The notes under the pieces: model-generated
The model's database searches: none
The model's input: only the letters and a program-made list of their open reading frames with translations
Told to the model about the DNA's origin: nothing
In this document: positions 46,141 to 56,489 of the stretch, piece by piece
Numbering within the stretch: position 1 is the first letter of the stretch
Layout of the letters: every line of letters begins with the position of its first letter
Source: CAMTUW01 sp947085035
Lineage (GTDB): Bacteria > Actinomycetota > Coriobacteriia > Anaerosomatales > PHET01
Length of the DNA: 64,000 nucleotides
NCBI GenBank assembly: GCA_947085035.1
Contig: CAMTUW010000007.1
Coordinates: 1 to 64,000, forward strand
Direction of reading: 5' to 3'
Made by a program: the position numbers and the translations under genes

Positions 46141-47296
46141 CGACTGTCTCCTCGCTTTGCGTGCGGGGTCGCACGGCACGAGGCGCACAGGCGCCGTACC
46201 GGGACACGGATAGAAGCAGACCCAACGACATCATCGTCACGATCATTGAAGTACCGCCGTAGCTCACGAATGGCAAGGGCTTGCCGGTGACCGGCAAAAC
46301 GCCCGTCACGGCCGCCATGTTCATGAACGCCTGTAGCCCGAATGTTCCGGTGATGGCGCCGGCGATGAGCATCCCGAATCGATCGCGCGAACCAAGCGCG
46401 ATGCGGAATCCGGCGAGGACGAAGATCGCGATCCCAAGCAGGAGCACAGTCGTTCCGATGAGCCCGGTCTCCTCACCGATGATGGCGAGAATGAAGTCCG
46501 TGTGCGCCTCGGGCAGGTAGAAGAACTTCTGGCGAGAAAGCCCGAGGCCGACACCGTCGATGCCGCCGGTCCCGAAGGCAAGCAGAGCCTGAATGATCTG
46601 GTACCCCTTCCCCTGTGGATCGGCCCACGGATCGAGGTACGCGAATATACGTTTCATGCGATAGGGCTCGACTGCGATCATGATCGCGACGAGTGCGGCG
46701 CCACCGGTCGTCACTGCAGCGATCCAACGTCCGCTGATGCCGCCGAGAATGAGAACCAGCGCGACGGCCGCTACCAGAGTGATCGTCGTCCCCAGGTCGG
46801 GCTGCAGCATGATGAGACCGGCGGGAACCCCCACGGCCACCAGCGTGCGGACGAGAAGCGCCTTCGTGTCGATGCGGCCGCGAGACCACTGCACCACCAA
46901 AGCGGCCACGACGAGGATGCACGCGAGCTTGGCGAACTCTGAGGGTTGAAGGGTGAAGGGGCCGACAGCCAGCCAACGTCGGGCCCCGTTTCGCTCGACT
47001 CCGAACGCCAGTGTCGCGAGGAGAAGCACCAGGCTCGCTCCCCATATCAACTTGGCCTTCGCGTCCAGTAGTCGGTAGTCATACCGCGCTATCGCCCACG
47101 CGAACAGTGCGCCGAGTACCGCGAACGCGACTTGACGCCAGATGAAATACCAACTGTTATCGTTGCCGATCGCAGCCGTGGCAAATGACGCCGAGTAGAT
47201 CATGACGAGACCGAAAAGAGTCAGGAACACGGCCGCCGCCAGAAGTAGGTAGCGCGCGCTCGCCCCTCCGGCGTACGACGCCTTCGCCCAGTTCAC
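46055..47296 (-). CDS. ftsW: Lipid II polymerase FtsW (SEDS family)
   Basis: A 413-residue protein with about ten membrane helices. GVERNGARRWLAVGPFTLQP, KPYRMKRIFAYLDPWADPQG-like (here EPYRMKRIFAYLDPW) and the FVSYGGTSM end are SEDS marks. It polymerises septal glycan with FtsI. GTG 47296 overlaps the murD stop (GTGA). The C-terminal tail after the last helix (about 45 basic residues) overlaps the murG start. Confidence 0.95.
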   Translation of the reverse strand: MNWAKASYAGGASARYLLLAAAVFLTLFGLVMIYSASFATAAIGNDNSWYFIWRQVAFAVLGALFAWAIARYDYRLLDAKAKLIWGASLVLLLATLAFGVERNGARRWLAVGPFTLQPSEFAKLACILVVAALVVQWSRGRIDTKALLVRTLVAVGVPAGLIMLQPDLGTTITLVAAVALVLILGGISGRWIAAVTTGGAALVAIMIAVEPYRMKRIFAYLDPWADPQGKGYQIIQALLAFGTGGIDGVGLGLSRQKFFYLPEAHTDFILAIIGEETGLIGTTVLLLGIAIFVLAGFRIALGSRDRFGMLIAGAITGTFGLQAFMNMAAVTGVLPVTGKPLPFVSYGGTSMIVTMMSLGLLLSVSRYGACAPRAVRPRTQSEETVGESNRERRRNGRPHLPRPVRGKVARRRA

Positions 47297-48681
47297 TGCG
47301 ATACCTCGCAATGCAGTGCGGAGACGAGTCGCTTGAACTCGCGTCCGCGCTCCTCGTAACCTGTGAACTCGTCGAACGAAGCACATGCGGGAGACAGCAG
47401 CACCGCGTCGCCGGCGACCGCATGGCGAGCGACGACGGAGACCGCTTGAGTCAACCCAGCAGCACGCTGCACCACCACGCCGGTACCTTGAAATGCTGTG
47501 GCCAACTCCTCTGCCGCTTCACCAAAAAGAATGACTGCTCGGGCGTTTTGGGCAACCCGTGACGCCAGCGAGCGAAAATCGTTGCCCTTGTTGCGGCCTC
47601 CGAGTAACAACACGTACGGGCGGTCACCGAACGCCGCCACCGCCTTGAAGACGGCATCGGGATTCGTGGCTTTGCTGTCGTTGAACCACTCCAGTCCGCA
47701 GACGTAGCCGACCGGCTCCAGTCGGTGCTCGACCGGCTCGAAGCTCGCGAGGCCACGGGTCAGGTCTGCGAAACCCGCACCCATCGCGTGGGCGGCCACA
47801 GCCCCGGCAAGAGCGTTGCTCACGTTGTGCGATCCACGAATACGCAGGTCAGCCACACTGCACAGGCCGGTACCCCCGTGCGGGCCCACTAACGTGAGAC
47901 GTTCATTCTCGACAAGCGCCCCGGCTCCGGCGGCGGCCCGTGCCGAAACGCGAACGACCCGGACACCGCGCGCCGACACCGAGTCCGCATACCCTGCAGA
48001 CCCCTCGTCATCAACATCGATCACCGCGAGGTCATCGACCCCGAGGTTCGCGAATATCCTCGCCTTGTCCGCCGCATACCTATCGAACGAACCGTGCCAG
48101 TCGATGTGATCCGGCGTGATGTTGAGCAAGACGGCCACACGCGGACGGAAGGTCGACGTGAGCGCAAGCTGGAATGAGGAGACCTCGGCGACGAGCACCT
48201 CGCCGTCACATCCCTGAGCGACCGCCGATATCGCCGGCACACCGATGTTGCCCACAGCGCGCGCGGGAATCCCCGCTTCTCCCAGCAAGTGCACCACCAG
48301 TGAGGTGGTCGTGGTCTTGCCATTCGTTCCCGTGATGGCGACCCATGAGCAGTTTGAACGACGGTACGCGAACTCTACCTCCGAGATGACCTCGGCACAT
48401 CTGTTCTGCGCGGAACGCATGAGTGGTGAGTGCGGGGGGATACCAGGGCTCGCGATACACAGGTCATAGCAGCCGGGGACCGCATCCTTCCCCAGAAGGA
48501 CTCTGACGCCTAGCGCCTCAAGCCTGTCCGCGGCGCGCCTGACGAACTGAGAGTCCGAACTCTCGATGACCGTCACCGAATCACACGCGGTACCCAGCAG
48601 ACCGGCGCAATACGACGCCGCCGCCTCACCACTCGCACCCAAGCCAAGGACAGCAACGTCACCGAGTCCGGCCATCATCAC
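47293..48681 (-). CDS. murD: UDP-MurNAc-L-alanine:D-glutamate ligase
   Basis: A 462-residue Mur ligase. VAVLGLGASGEAAASYC starts the UDP domain, AITGTNGKTTTTSLVVHLL is the P-loop, and NITPDHIDWHGSFD and NDSKATNPDA are conserved. The GTG 48681, ATG 48678 and ATG 48675 are all possible starts; the first overlaps the mraY stop. Confidence 0.96.
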   Translation of the reverse strand: MMMAGLGDVAVLGLGASGEAAASYCAGLLGTACDSVTVIESSDSQFVRRAADRLEALGVRVLLGKDAVPGCYDLCIASPGIPPHSPLMRSAQNRCAEVISEVEFAYRRSNCSWVAITGTNGKTTTTSLVVHLLGEAGIPARAVGNIGVPAISAVAQGCDGEVLVAEVSSFQLALTSTFRPRVAVLLNITPDHIDWHGSFDRYAADKARIFANLGVDDLAVIDVDDEGSAGYADSVSARGVRVVRVSARAAAGAGALVENERLTLVGPHGGTGLCSVADLRIRGSHNVSNALAGAVAAHAMGAGFADLTRGLASFEPVEHRLEPVGYVCGLEWFNDSKATNPDAVFKAVAAFGDRPYVLLLGGRNKGNDFRSLASRVAQNARAVILFGEAAEELATAFQGTGVVVQRAAGLTQAVSVVARHAVAGDAVLLSPACASFDEFTGYEERGREFKRLVSALHCEVSQ

Positions 48682-49763
48682 CCCTTCAACCTGACGGACT
48701 GCGCGAAGTAAAGCGCGAAACCCAGTCCGGCGAAGATGCCCGTGACGATCCAGAACCTGACCATGACCTTCGTTTCTGACCAGCCGAGCATCTCGAAATG
48801 ATGGTGGATCGGGGCCATCCTGAAGATCCGTCGACCCGTGGTCTTGTAACTCGCGACCTGGAGGATCACCGAGAGTGTCTCGACCACATAGATGCCCCCG
48901 ATGATGACGAGGAACAGCTCAGTCTTGGTCACCACGGCCAAAGCCGCGATCGCCGCCCCGAGTCCGAGAGAACCCGTGTCGCCCATGAAGATGTCTGCAG
49001 GATGGCTGTTGAACCACAAGAAACCGATGCACGCACCGGCGATGGCGGCGCCTACGATCGCATTTTCCAACGAGTTCTGCCTGTAGGCGATAGCCGCGAA
49101 CGCAAGCGCCACGATGGTGACGGTTCCAGCAGCCAATCCGTCCAGTCCATCGGTGAGATTCACGGCATTGCTCATCGCTATCATCATGAAGGCGACGAAC
49201 CCGAGGTACAGCCACGGAATGACGACCGTGCCGACATCCCCCAAGGGAACTGTTGTGGAAAGCGCGCCCAGTTCGACGCGAATCCGGGTGAAAGGAATCT
49301 GAATCCACGTGGCCACAGCCGCCCAGTTCACCGCGAGAACCCCGAACACCACCGAGATGACACCCTGCCAGAGCAGTTTCGCCCGCGGCCTGAGTCCCAA
49401 TGAACGCTCGTGCGCGACTTTTGCGAAGTCATCGATGAAGCCCAGCGCACCGCACGCGACCGTCGCGCCCAATACGAGAAGCGCAGAACGCAGATCCTCG
49501 AAAGCGACGCCGCCGACCACCCCCATGACCACGGTCGTCACGATTATCACGAACAGGATGAGCACCCCGCCCATCGTCGGAGTTCCCTGCTTGACCAGAT
49601 GACCCTGCGGACCGTCGGCTCGAACCTGTTGGCCGATGTTGCGCACTCTGAGCAGACGAATCCACAACGGCATCAGACTCGCGGCAGCGACGAGCGCTAT
49701 GACGACCGCGAGAAAGACCTGATAGGTCGGGTATTGGGGCAATCTATCCAACACGAGGATCAA
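48678..49763 (-). CDS. mraY: Phospho-MurNAc-pentapeptide translocase
   Basis: A 361-residue membrane enzyme that makes lipid I from UDP-MurNAc-pentapeptide and undecaprenyl phosphate. Catalytic aspartates are in GFIDDFAKVAHERSLGL and NAVNLTDGLDGLAAGT; the cytoplasmic MAPIHHHFEMLGWSE motif is near the end. The start is a TTG (49763) inside the murF end, with a GTG three codons later as an alternative. Confidence 0.96.
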   Translation of the reverse strand: MILVLDRLPQYPTYQVFLAVVIALVAAASLMPLWIRLLRVRNIGQQVRADGPQGHLVKQGTPTMGGVLILFVIIVTTVVMGVVGGVAFEDLRSALLVLGATVACGALGFIDDFAKVAHERSLGLRPRAKLLWQGVISVVFGVLAVNWAAVATWIQIPFTRIRVELGALSTTVPLGDVGTVVIPWLYLGFVAFMMIAMSNAVNLTDGLDGLAAGTVTIVALAFAAIAYRQNSLENAIVGAAIAGACIGFLWFNSHPADIFMGDTGSLGLGAAIAALAVVTKTELFLVIIGGIYVVETLSVILQVASYKTTGRRIFRMAPIHHHFEMLGWSETKVMVRFWIVTGIFAGLGFALYFAQSVRLKG

Positions 49764-51159
49764 CCAATCCTTCTACCACTGTCTCGAGTCCCATCATTCG
49801 CGAGGCCTTCACAAGCACGATATCCCCGGAATCGACGAGGTCATCCAGTACGCCGACGGCCTCTTCAGGCGTTGCACACGGCCGGATCATCTCAACCGCC
49901 ATGCCACGGGCACGAGCACCTTCGGCTATCCTGCGCGCCTTTCGGCCGACTGCAACCAAAACGTCGATCTGCTTCTCGGCCACGAACTCGCCGAGTTCCA
50001 GATGCGCGATCTCACTCAGGTTGCCCAGTTCTCCCATGTCGCCCAGAACAGCGACGCGCTTCCCGACCGTCGCCATCGCACTCAGGGTATCTATCGCCGC
50101 TCGCATCGATGTCGGGTTGGCATTGTACGCGTCGTTGATCACGGTCACCCCGGACGCCGCGTTGATCGTCTCCATGCGCATCGCGGTGATGACAGCCGCG
50201 CCGAGTCCCTCAGAGATCGCATCCATGGGCAGCGCGAGACGAAGAGCGACTGAAGCCGCCGCAAGTGCGTTGTAGACGTTGTGCCTACCGGGAACAGGCA
50301 GGCTGACTCGCACAGAGCCCTGCGGAGCGACAAGCGTGAACGTCGCCCTGCTCTCATCATCGAGCACTATGTCGGTTGCCCGGACGTCGCAAGAAGACGT
50401 CAGACCGTAGCGCGTGATCGGGGCGGACGCTCTTGAGGCGAGGCCTTCCGTATGCACGTCGTCGCCATTGAGGAACACCGCGCCGTCAGGAGGTATCGCC
50501 TCGACGAGTTCGCCCTTCGCGCGCGCGATGGCTTCTTGGCTTCCCAGCATCTCGATATGACTCGTGCCCACGTTCGTGATAAGCCCCAAGGTGGGACGCG
50601 CCACTCGGCAGAGTTCCGAGATCTGACCCATGCCCCGCATCCCCATCTCGACAAGGAGCACCTCAGTGTTGGTTCCCGCTGCAAGGACGGTGAGCGGTAC
50701 ACCGAGTTCGTTGTTGCGATTCCCTTGAGTACTCTCCACGCGAAGTCGAGATGACAGAGCGGCTCGCATGAAGTCCTTCGTCGTGGTCTTACCGGTCGAA
50801 CCGGTCACGCCCACCACAGGACACAGCAGGCGTCCGCGATGCCACGTAGCCAGATCGATGACCGCCCGAAGGCCGTCTTCGACGCGAACAAGCGTCGCTC
50901 CACGCGTCAATGTTTCCCCCAGCAACGTCGTCAGCTGTTCTTCAGGACGTGTGACGATGAGTACTCGAGCACCACGCCGAAGCGCATCGATCGCATGATC
51001 GTGACCGTCGCTGTGTTCGCCTGGAAGAGCAACGAATGCGCATCCTGCGGTGGTCTCCCGAGAATCCACTGTCAACCCTGTGGCATACGCGTCGGCGCTC
51101 CCGAAGAAGATCTCACCCCCCGTGACGCGCGCGATGGTGTCAGATGATGCCCTCAGCAC
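49744..51159 (-). CDS. murF: UDP-MurNAc-tripeptide:D-alanyl-D-alanine ligase
   Basis: A 471-residue Mur ligase. GLTVDSRETTAGCAFVALPG, the P-loop VTGSTGKTTTKDFMRAAL and INDAYNANPTSM are signatures. GTG 51159 overlaps the murE stop by seven bases. Confidence 0.96.
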   Translation of the reverse strand: MLRASSDTIARVTGGEIFFGSADAYATGLTVDSRETTAGCAFVALPGEHSDGHDHAIDALRRGARVLIVTRPEEQLTTLLGETLTRGATLVRVEDGLRAVIDLATWHRGRLLCPVVGVTGSTGKTTTKDFMRAALSSRLRVESTQGNRNNELGVPLTVLAAGTNTEVLLVEMGMRGMGQISELCRVARPTLGLITNVGTSHIEMLGSQEAIARAKGELVEAIPPDGAVFLNGDDVHTEGLASRASAPITRYGLTSSCDVRATDIVLDDESRATFTLVAPQGSVRVSLPVPGRHNVYNALAAASVALRLALPMDAISEGLGAAVITAMRMETINAASGVTVINDAYNANPTSMRAAIDTLSAMATVGKRVAVLGDMGELGNLSEIAHLELGEFVAEKQIDVLVAVGRKARRIAEGARARGMAVEMIRPCATPEEAVGVLDDLVDSGDIVLVKASRMMGLETVVEGLVDPRVG

Positions 51160-52601
51160 GAGCCAAGCACCTCCCGAGCGACTTCGCGGTCGTCGAAGTG
51201 GATGGTCCGGTCAGCGAATATCTGATAATCCTCGTGTCCTTTGCCCGCTATCAACACGACGTCACCGGCCTCGGCGATCGAAATGGCTCTGGCAATGGCT
51301 GCACGACGATCAACGACGGCCTCATACGCACCGCGCGCGGCGATGAGCCCGTCCTCGATGTTCAAGATGATACCGACCGGATCTTCGGAACGGGGGTTGT
51401 CACTGGTCACGATCGAATAGTCTGACCCCTCGCCGGCCGCCCGGCCCATCATCGGACGCTTGTCCGGATCGCGGTCACCTCCGCAACCGAACACAGTGAT
51501 GACACGTCCTGATGCAACTCCTCTGACGGCTGAAATCGCTTTGGCAAGCGAGTCGGAGGTGTGGGCGTAGTCCACGACCACCGCGAAATCCTGGCCGCAG
51601 TCGATTCGCTCGAGCCGTCCGGGCACCTGGGGGGCGCCTTCCAAGCCCGAGGCGATCGTCTGCAGATCGATCCCGGCGCTCAGCGCACATCCTACGGCGA
51701 CCAGCGCGTTGCTCACGTTGTACGCGCCCGCCAACGGAAGTCTGATCCTGACGACTCCGTTTGGCGTCTTCAGTGTGAAGATCGTGCCACTCGCATCGCC
51801 CACTTCATCAACCGCCCTGATCATCGCCCCGGATGAGCGACCCACCGTGATCGCATCAGCGTGTGCGACAGCGATTCCGACGCCGTACTCGTCGTCGATG
51901 CAGATCACCCGCGCGTCACAACTGAACTCCTCGAACAGGCGTTTCTTCACGGAGAAGTACTCCTCCATGGTGTGATGGTAGTCCAGATGATCCTGCGTGA
52001 GATTCGTGAACGCCACAGCGGCGAAATGGACGCCGTCGACGCGGTGCAGATCGATCGCGTGGCTGGAGACCTCCATCGAACAGCTGACGACACCTGCGTC
52101 GCGCATGCGAGCGAGCAGGCCGTGCAGATCGGCTGATTCCGGAGTCGTTCTGCCAGCCTGCAGTCGCTCTTCGCCGATGCGCGTCTCGACGGTACCGACG
52201 ATCCCGGTCGTCTGCCCCTGCGCCCGCAGGATGCTGTCAAGAAGATAGCTGGTGGTGGTCTTGCCGTTGGTGCCCGTGATTCCGAACACGTCGACCGAAC
52301 GACTTGGATCTCCGTGCAACGCCGAGGCGGCGTGAGCCAGCGCGACACGAGTGTCAGGGACGATTGCGAGCGGGGCGTCGATGGTGAGCGCCCGCTGGGC
52401 AACCACGACTACCGCACCGCGCGTGACCGCCTCAGCGGCGAACTCGTGCCCATCATGAGCGAATCCCCTGATGCAGAAGAAGGCGTCCCCGGGCCGGACA
52501 TCCCCGGATCTGTAGGCAACGCCGCGCACGACGACATCCGGCAGGCCGCGAGAATCGGCGAGCACCCCGGCAAGAATGATCGCGAGTGTTGTATCTGGCA
52601 T
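51153..52601 (-). CDS. murE: UDP-MurNAc-tripeptide synthetase (meso-DAP type)
   Basis: A 482-residue Mur ligase. The P-loop is GITGTNGKTTTSYLLDSIL, and DNPRSEDP is the meso-diaminopimelate-selecting loop (lysine types differ here). So the peptidoglycan should be of the mDAP type. ATG 52601 has GAGGAG directly upstream. Confidence 0.95.
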   Translation of the reverse strand: MPDTTLAIILAGVLADSRGLPDVVVRGVAYRSGDVRPGDAFFCIRGFAHDGHEFAAEAVTRGAVVVVAQRALTIDAPLAIVPDTRVALAHAASALHGDPSRSVDVFGITGTNGKTTTSYLLDSILRAQGQTTGIVGTVETRIGEERLQAGRTTPESADLHGLLARMRDAGVVSCSMEVSSHAIDLHRVDGVHFAAVAFTNLTQDHLDYHHTMEEYFSVKKRLFEEFSCDARVICIDDEYGVGIAVAHADAITVGRSSGAMIRAVDEVGDASGTIFTLKTPNGVVRIRLPLAGAYNVSNALVAVGCALSAGIDLQTIASGLEGAPQVPGRLERIDCGQDFAVVVDYAHTSDSLAKAISAVRGVASGRVITVFGCGGDRDPDKRPMMGRAAGEGSDYSIVTSDNPRSEDPVGIILNIEDGLIAARGAYEAVVDRRAAIARAISIAEAGDVVLIAGKGHEDYQIFADRTIHFDDREVAREVLGSC

Positions 52602-52639
52602 GTTCTCCTCTGTATCAAGTCGAGAAATCCTAGCACCAC

Positions 52640-54436
52640 TCATTGCCCTGGGCCGGGCTTCGTCACAGGACCGACACTCGCGGTGGTGATCTTCCCGTTC
52701 ACGGCAGTCGTCGACGAGATCGAAGCTGGAGGAATCTTGAGGTGTGCGACCGTGAAGCGGCCTATCTGGGAAAAGGCGGGTCCCGCCACCACACCGCCGT
52801 AGATCGCACGCGTGGGCTGATCGACCGTGATACAGATGAGCACCCGTGGATCCTCGGCCGGAAGAAACCCGATGAACGAGCTCACGTAGCCCCCGCCCGC
52901 ATACCCTCCCCCGCCCGCACGCGGCTTCTGAGCCGTTCCTGTCTTGCCGGCGACTGTGTATCCGGGGACCGCCGCATCCTTCCCCGTACCTTCCGTCACT
53001 ACCGTCTCAAGCATGCGCGTGACGGTTCGTGCAGTCTCGGCCGATATGGCACGTCGTGTCGACCACACAGGGCGCTTCTCGCCGGAATGAGGAGCCTCGA
53101 GAAGGAAGTGGGGGGTTGTCAGCACACCGTCATTGGCAATCGCAGCGACAGCCCGGGCAAGCTGCGCTGAAGTGACCGAGACCCCTTGGCCGAACGGAAT
53201 GTTACCGATCGATGAGGGCGACCACTGGTCGGTAGGTGGAAGCCAACCCTTGGTCGTGCCCGGGAAATCCGTTGCGGGTACCTCTGTCAGACCGAAGTCG
53301 GCGAACGCGTCATAGAGGCCCTTTTCGCCAAGCTTGAGTCCCAGTTTCACGGTCCCGACGTTGCTCGATCGTGCGACGATCTCGGTGAGTGTCCAACGCA
53401 CTGCCGCTCTGCCTTGGGACTCCTTGATCGTACGTCCGCCGATCTTGATGGTCGAAGGAAGATTGAGCTTGGACTCAGGGGTGAAGAGCCCCTTTTCGAT
53501 CACCGCCGCAGCGGTGAGACACTTCAACGTCGATCCAGGCTCATACGCATCAGTGAGAGGCCGATTCCTGATCGTCTCGGCATCGGCCTCGCCATACCGG
53601 TTAGGGTTGAACCCCGGCACGGTGGCCATGGCGTAGATCTCTCCGGTCTTCGGGTTCATCACAATGCCGGAAGCGCTCTTCGCGCCCCACTTCTCAACGG
53701 TCTTTGCCAGCTCGACCTGCGTCAGGTACTGGATATCCTTGTCGATGGTCAAGATGATGTCTTGACCGTGAACCGGCTCGATCACTCTTTGAACACCGCC
53801 GGGAATCGGGCGCCCTTTAGGGTCCCTCTCCCCAAGGGCGACCCCCGGTGTGCCGCCCAGATACGACTCATAGCGCTTCTCGATGCCCGCGAGCCCCTCG
53901 TCATCGATGCCGACGAACCCGAGGACTTGGCACGCCAGTTCACCAGAGGGGTAGAGCCGCTGGAAATCGTCGATGAAACCGATTCCATCCAGGTCGAGTG
54001 CTTGCAGCTCTGAGGCCCTGTCCAGGTCGACTTTGCGCGCCAGATAGACGAATCCGGTGGTTGATGACAACCGCTCCAGATACGTACCTTCTTCACCGCC
54101 CAGCACTCGCGCGAGCTCGCGCGAGGTCAGTTCCTTGTCGCGCACTTGAGAGGGGGACGCGAAAATGCTCTTCGCCTCGACACTGACCGCGAGCGGCTCA
54201 CCCTCGCGATCATAGATGGTGCCGCGACGCGGTGCCAGCTCAACGTCACGCATCCGCTGGGACTTGGCGATGTCGGAGTACGCGGGCGCCTCCACAACCT
54301 GAATCCACGACAATCGAACGAAGATGACGAAGAATGCCAGTGCGAACAGCACGACGAGAACCTGAAGGCGCCTCACCCCCGGTTCCTTCTGGCGCCTTGG
54401 CTTCTTTGGCCTCTTCGTCACGGGACTATGCCTCAC
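52640..54436 (-). CDS. ftsI: Peptidoglycan D,D-transpeptidase FtsI (PBP3-like)
   Basis: A 598-residue class B penicillin-binding protein. A membrane helix at about 23-45, a pedestal domain with RRGTIYDREGEPLAVS, then the transpeptidase with SxxK in YEPGSTLKCLTA, SxN in ARSSNVGTVKL and KTG in VAGKTGTAQKP. There is no PASTA domain. It cross-links septal peptidoglycan with FtsW. The GTG start overlaps the ftsL stop. Confidence 0.96.
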   Translation of the reverse strand: MRHSPVTKRPKKPRRQKEPGVRRLQVLVVLFALAFFVIFVRLSWIQVVEAPAYSDIAKSQRMRDVELAPRRGTIYDREGEPLAVSVEAKSIFASPSQVRDKELTSRELARVLGGEEGTYLERLSSTTGFVYLARKVDLDRASELQALDLDGIGFIDDFQRLYPSGELACQVLGFVGIDDEGLAGIEKRYESYLGGTPGVALGERDPKGRPIPGGVQRVIEPVHGQDIILTIDKDIQYLTQVELAKTVEKWGAKSASGIVMNPKTGEIYAMATVPGFNPNRYGEADAETIRNRPLTDAYEPGSTLKCLTAAAVIEKGLFTPESKLNLPSTIKIGGRTIKESQGRAAVRWTLTEIVARSSNVGTVKLGLKLGEKGLYDAFADFGLTEVPATDFPGTTKGWLPPTDQWSPSSIGNIPFGQGVSVTSAQLARAVAAIANDGVLTTPHFLLEAPHSGEKRPVWSTRRAISAETARTVTRMLETVVTEGTGKDAAVPGYTVAGKTGTAQKPRAGGGGYAGGGYVSSFIGFLPAEDPRVLICITVDQPTRAIYGGVVAGPAFSQIGRFTVAHLKIPPASISSTTAVNGKITTASVGPVTKPGPGQ

Positions 54437-54984
54437 CTCGCCGACGCGAGTCCAACGTCACCGATGAGCAGAATCTGCGCCTCGGTGGCGGCTAGATCCA
54501 AGGCCGCAGCCAATACCCGGCCCACGCCCGTCTGCTGCTGGCCCGACGATAGTGAGCCCGCGTCTGGCGCGCCCTCTGCGGTTGCCGTATCAGCGGTTCG
54601 AATATCGAGGTAGGTGATGTCGCCGGCCTTGACCATCCCCATGCTCGAGCAGGCAACCGCCTGGATTCGGGCAGGCGACGACAGAGCACTCAGCCGAATC
54701 TCGAGCATGTCACCCTTGTAGCGTGCTGTCTTGATCGCAGCGCGAAGCTCACCGGAGCGAAATGAGGATTCGGCCGCTTGGACGGCAAGCCACACGCGCC
54801 CCATACCCAGCAGTGCGATGACGACCACCACCAGTGTGAAGGCGCGAAACCTGCGTGACGCCAACGCGTTCTTGGCGCACAACGTACGCGCACGCCCCGA
54901 ACGCATCGGCACTACACGCAGTGGGGTGCGGGCAGTGCGCGACCGGGCCGGTGGCGATTCATGTTTCAGCGCCGCTAGACCCAT
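54433..54984 (-). CDS. ftsL: FtsL-like division protein
   Basis: A 183-residue single-pass membrane protein between rsmH and ftsI, the conserved place of ftsL. A basic cytoplasmic N-terminus (1-45), a helix at about 47-70 and a heptad-like region to about 105 are visible; a low-complexity tail follows. Sequence similarity is weak, as usual for FtsL, so the call rests mostly on position and topology. Confidence 0.75.
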   Translation of the reverse strand: MGLAALKHESPPARSRTARTPLRVVPMRSGRARTLCAKNALASRRFRAFTLVVVVIALLGMGRVWLAVQAAESSFRSGELRAAIKTARYKGDMLEIRLSALSSPARIQAVACSSMGMVKAGDITYLDIRTADTATAEGAPDAGSLSSGQQQTGVGRVLAAALDLAATEAQILLIGDVGLASAR

Positions 54985-55027
54985 CTGCTCACACCTCCCT
55001 TCACATCCACGCCGTCGTGACGACGAC

Positions 55028-55978
55028 TCAGATCCTCATCGCGACTCTCATCTTCGCGCTGCGTGAGCGCGGATTCTGCTCGATTTCCGCCGCGCTCGGC
55101 ACGATCGCCTTGCGCGTCAGAATGCGGAGTACCGGCTCATGCCCACAGACGCAGACGGGGAGATCAGTTGGACAGATGCAAAGAATCGCGTGGGACTTGA
55201 ATACGCTCTTCACGATCCGGTCCTCCAACGAGTGATAACTGATCACGGCGATGCGCCCGCCTGGCGACAACCAGCGAATCGCGCTGTTCAGACCGCTTTC
55301 GAGAGCACCGAGTTCATCATTGACCTCGATGCGCAGCGCCTGAAAGGTCTTCTTGGCGGGATGTCCACCGCTTCTCCTGGCCGATGCCGGGATGGCGGCC
55401 TTGATCACCTCGACGAGCTCTGAGGAGGTGGTGATGGGGCGGCGGGCGCGCGTGGCTGTGATGAATGCTGCGATTCGCGACGCCCACCGTTCCTCACCGT
55501 AGTCACGGATGATCCGAGCGAGGTCGGCTTCGGTGTAGTCTGCGATGACCTCTGCTGCGGTTCGGCTCTGATGACCCGGATCCATCCGCATGTCCAACGG
55601 GGCGTCTGCCTTGAAGGTGAAGCCCCGGTCGACGACATCGATCTGTGGAGACGAGACCCCCAGATCGAACAGGATCGCGTCGGCGTACGGGATGTGCGCC
55701 TCGACGAGCAGGGTGTCGATCTGTGAGAAGTTGCCTTTGACGAGAATCGTCTTCACAGGAAGTTCTTGCCGGCCGAGGCGTAGTGTGGATGCTGCTGCGT
55801 CGAGTGCTGCGTCATCTTGATCGATTCCGACGAGGATTCCGTCGGGTGCTATGAGGTCAACAAGCTGTGTCGCGTGTCCTGCCCCGCCTAAGGTGCAATC
55901 GACGACGATCGAACCAGGGTGCGGTGAGAGGTGCTGCGTGACCTCGGCCAGCAAAACTGGGGTGTGCCGGTATTCCAT
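55028..55978 (-). CDS. rsmH: 16S rRNA m4C1402 methyltransferase
   Basis: A 316-residue SAM enzyme. HTPVLLAEVTQHL begins it, VVDCTLGGAGHAT is the SAM motif, and FDLGVSSPQIDVVDRGFTF and AVISYHSLEDRIVKSVFK are family signatures. ATG 55978 is selected; a TTG two codons earlier is possible. It follows the mraZ stop by nine bases. Confidence 0.97.
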   Translation of the reverse strand: MEYRHTPVLLAEVTQHLSPHPGSIVVDCTLGGAGHATQLVDLIAPDGILVGIDQDDAALDAAASTLRLGRQELPVKTILVKGNFSQIDTLLVEAHIPYADAILFDLGVSSPQIDVVDRGFTFKADAPLDMRMDPGHQSRTAAEVIADYTEADLARIIRDYGEERWASRIAAFITATRARRPITTSSELVEVIKAAIPASARRSGGHPAKKTFQALRIEVNDELGALESGLNSAIRWLSPGGRIAVISYHSLEDRIVKSVFKSHAILCICPTDLPVCVCGHEPVLRILTRKAIVPSAAEIEQNPRSRSAKMRVAMRI

Positions 55979-55987
55979 TGTCAATCC

Positions 55988-56422
55988 CTACCAGAGTCCG
56001 GCGTCTGCCAGCTCCTGGGCAATGGCGTCTATGGACTCGGCGGCGCTGGCCTTGTACGTGCGCCACGCGTCCGCGTCCCAGATGTCGATGCGGCTACCGT
56101 TGCCGGTAACCACGACATCCCGCTTGAGTTCCGCGTATTCGCGAAGTGGCGACGGAATCGTCACTCGCCCCGCTGAATCAAGCTCTGTCTCTTCCGCTCC
56201 TGCCGTGAAGAACACACGCATCTGGCGCATGGCCGGAGTGAAGGCCTCGCGTGAGAGCAGTTTGCTGACGAATTTCTCGTACTCAGCCGCCTCGTACACG
56301 TGGAGGTTCTTGTCGATTCCCTGAGCGATGACGATCTTGCCGCACATCTGCACGCGGAATTTCGCAGGCAGAGACACGCGCCCCTTGGCGTCCAGCGTGT
56401 GCTGGTGTTCGCCCAGAAACAT
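55988..56422 (-). CDS. mraZ: Transcriptional regulator MraZ
   Basis: A 144-residue protein with two swapped-hairpin AbrB (SpoVT) domains: FLGEHQHTLDAKGRVSLPAK and TELDSAGRVTIPSPLREYA. Each ends in the DxxGR motif. MraZ binds repeats in front of its own gene and represses the dcw cluster. ATG 56422 has GGGAGGGTCACGGGAG upstream. Confidence 0.96.
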   Translation of the reverse strand: MFLGEHQHTLDAKGRVSLPAKFRVQMCGKIVIAQGIDKNLHVYEAAEYEKFVSKLLSREAFTPAMRQMRVFFTAGAEETELDSAGRVTIPSPLREYAELKRDVVVTGNGSRIDIWDADAWRTYKASAAESIDAIAQELADAGLW

Positions 56423-56489
56423 CTCCCGTGACCCTCCCCGCTCCATTTCACCGAGGTCGCCCTTGCGGGTCTCCCTCTCTGACGACGCA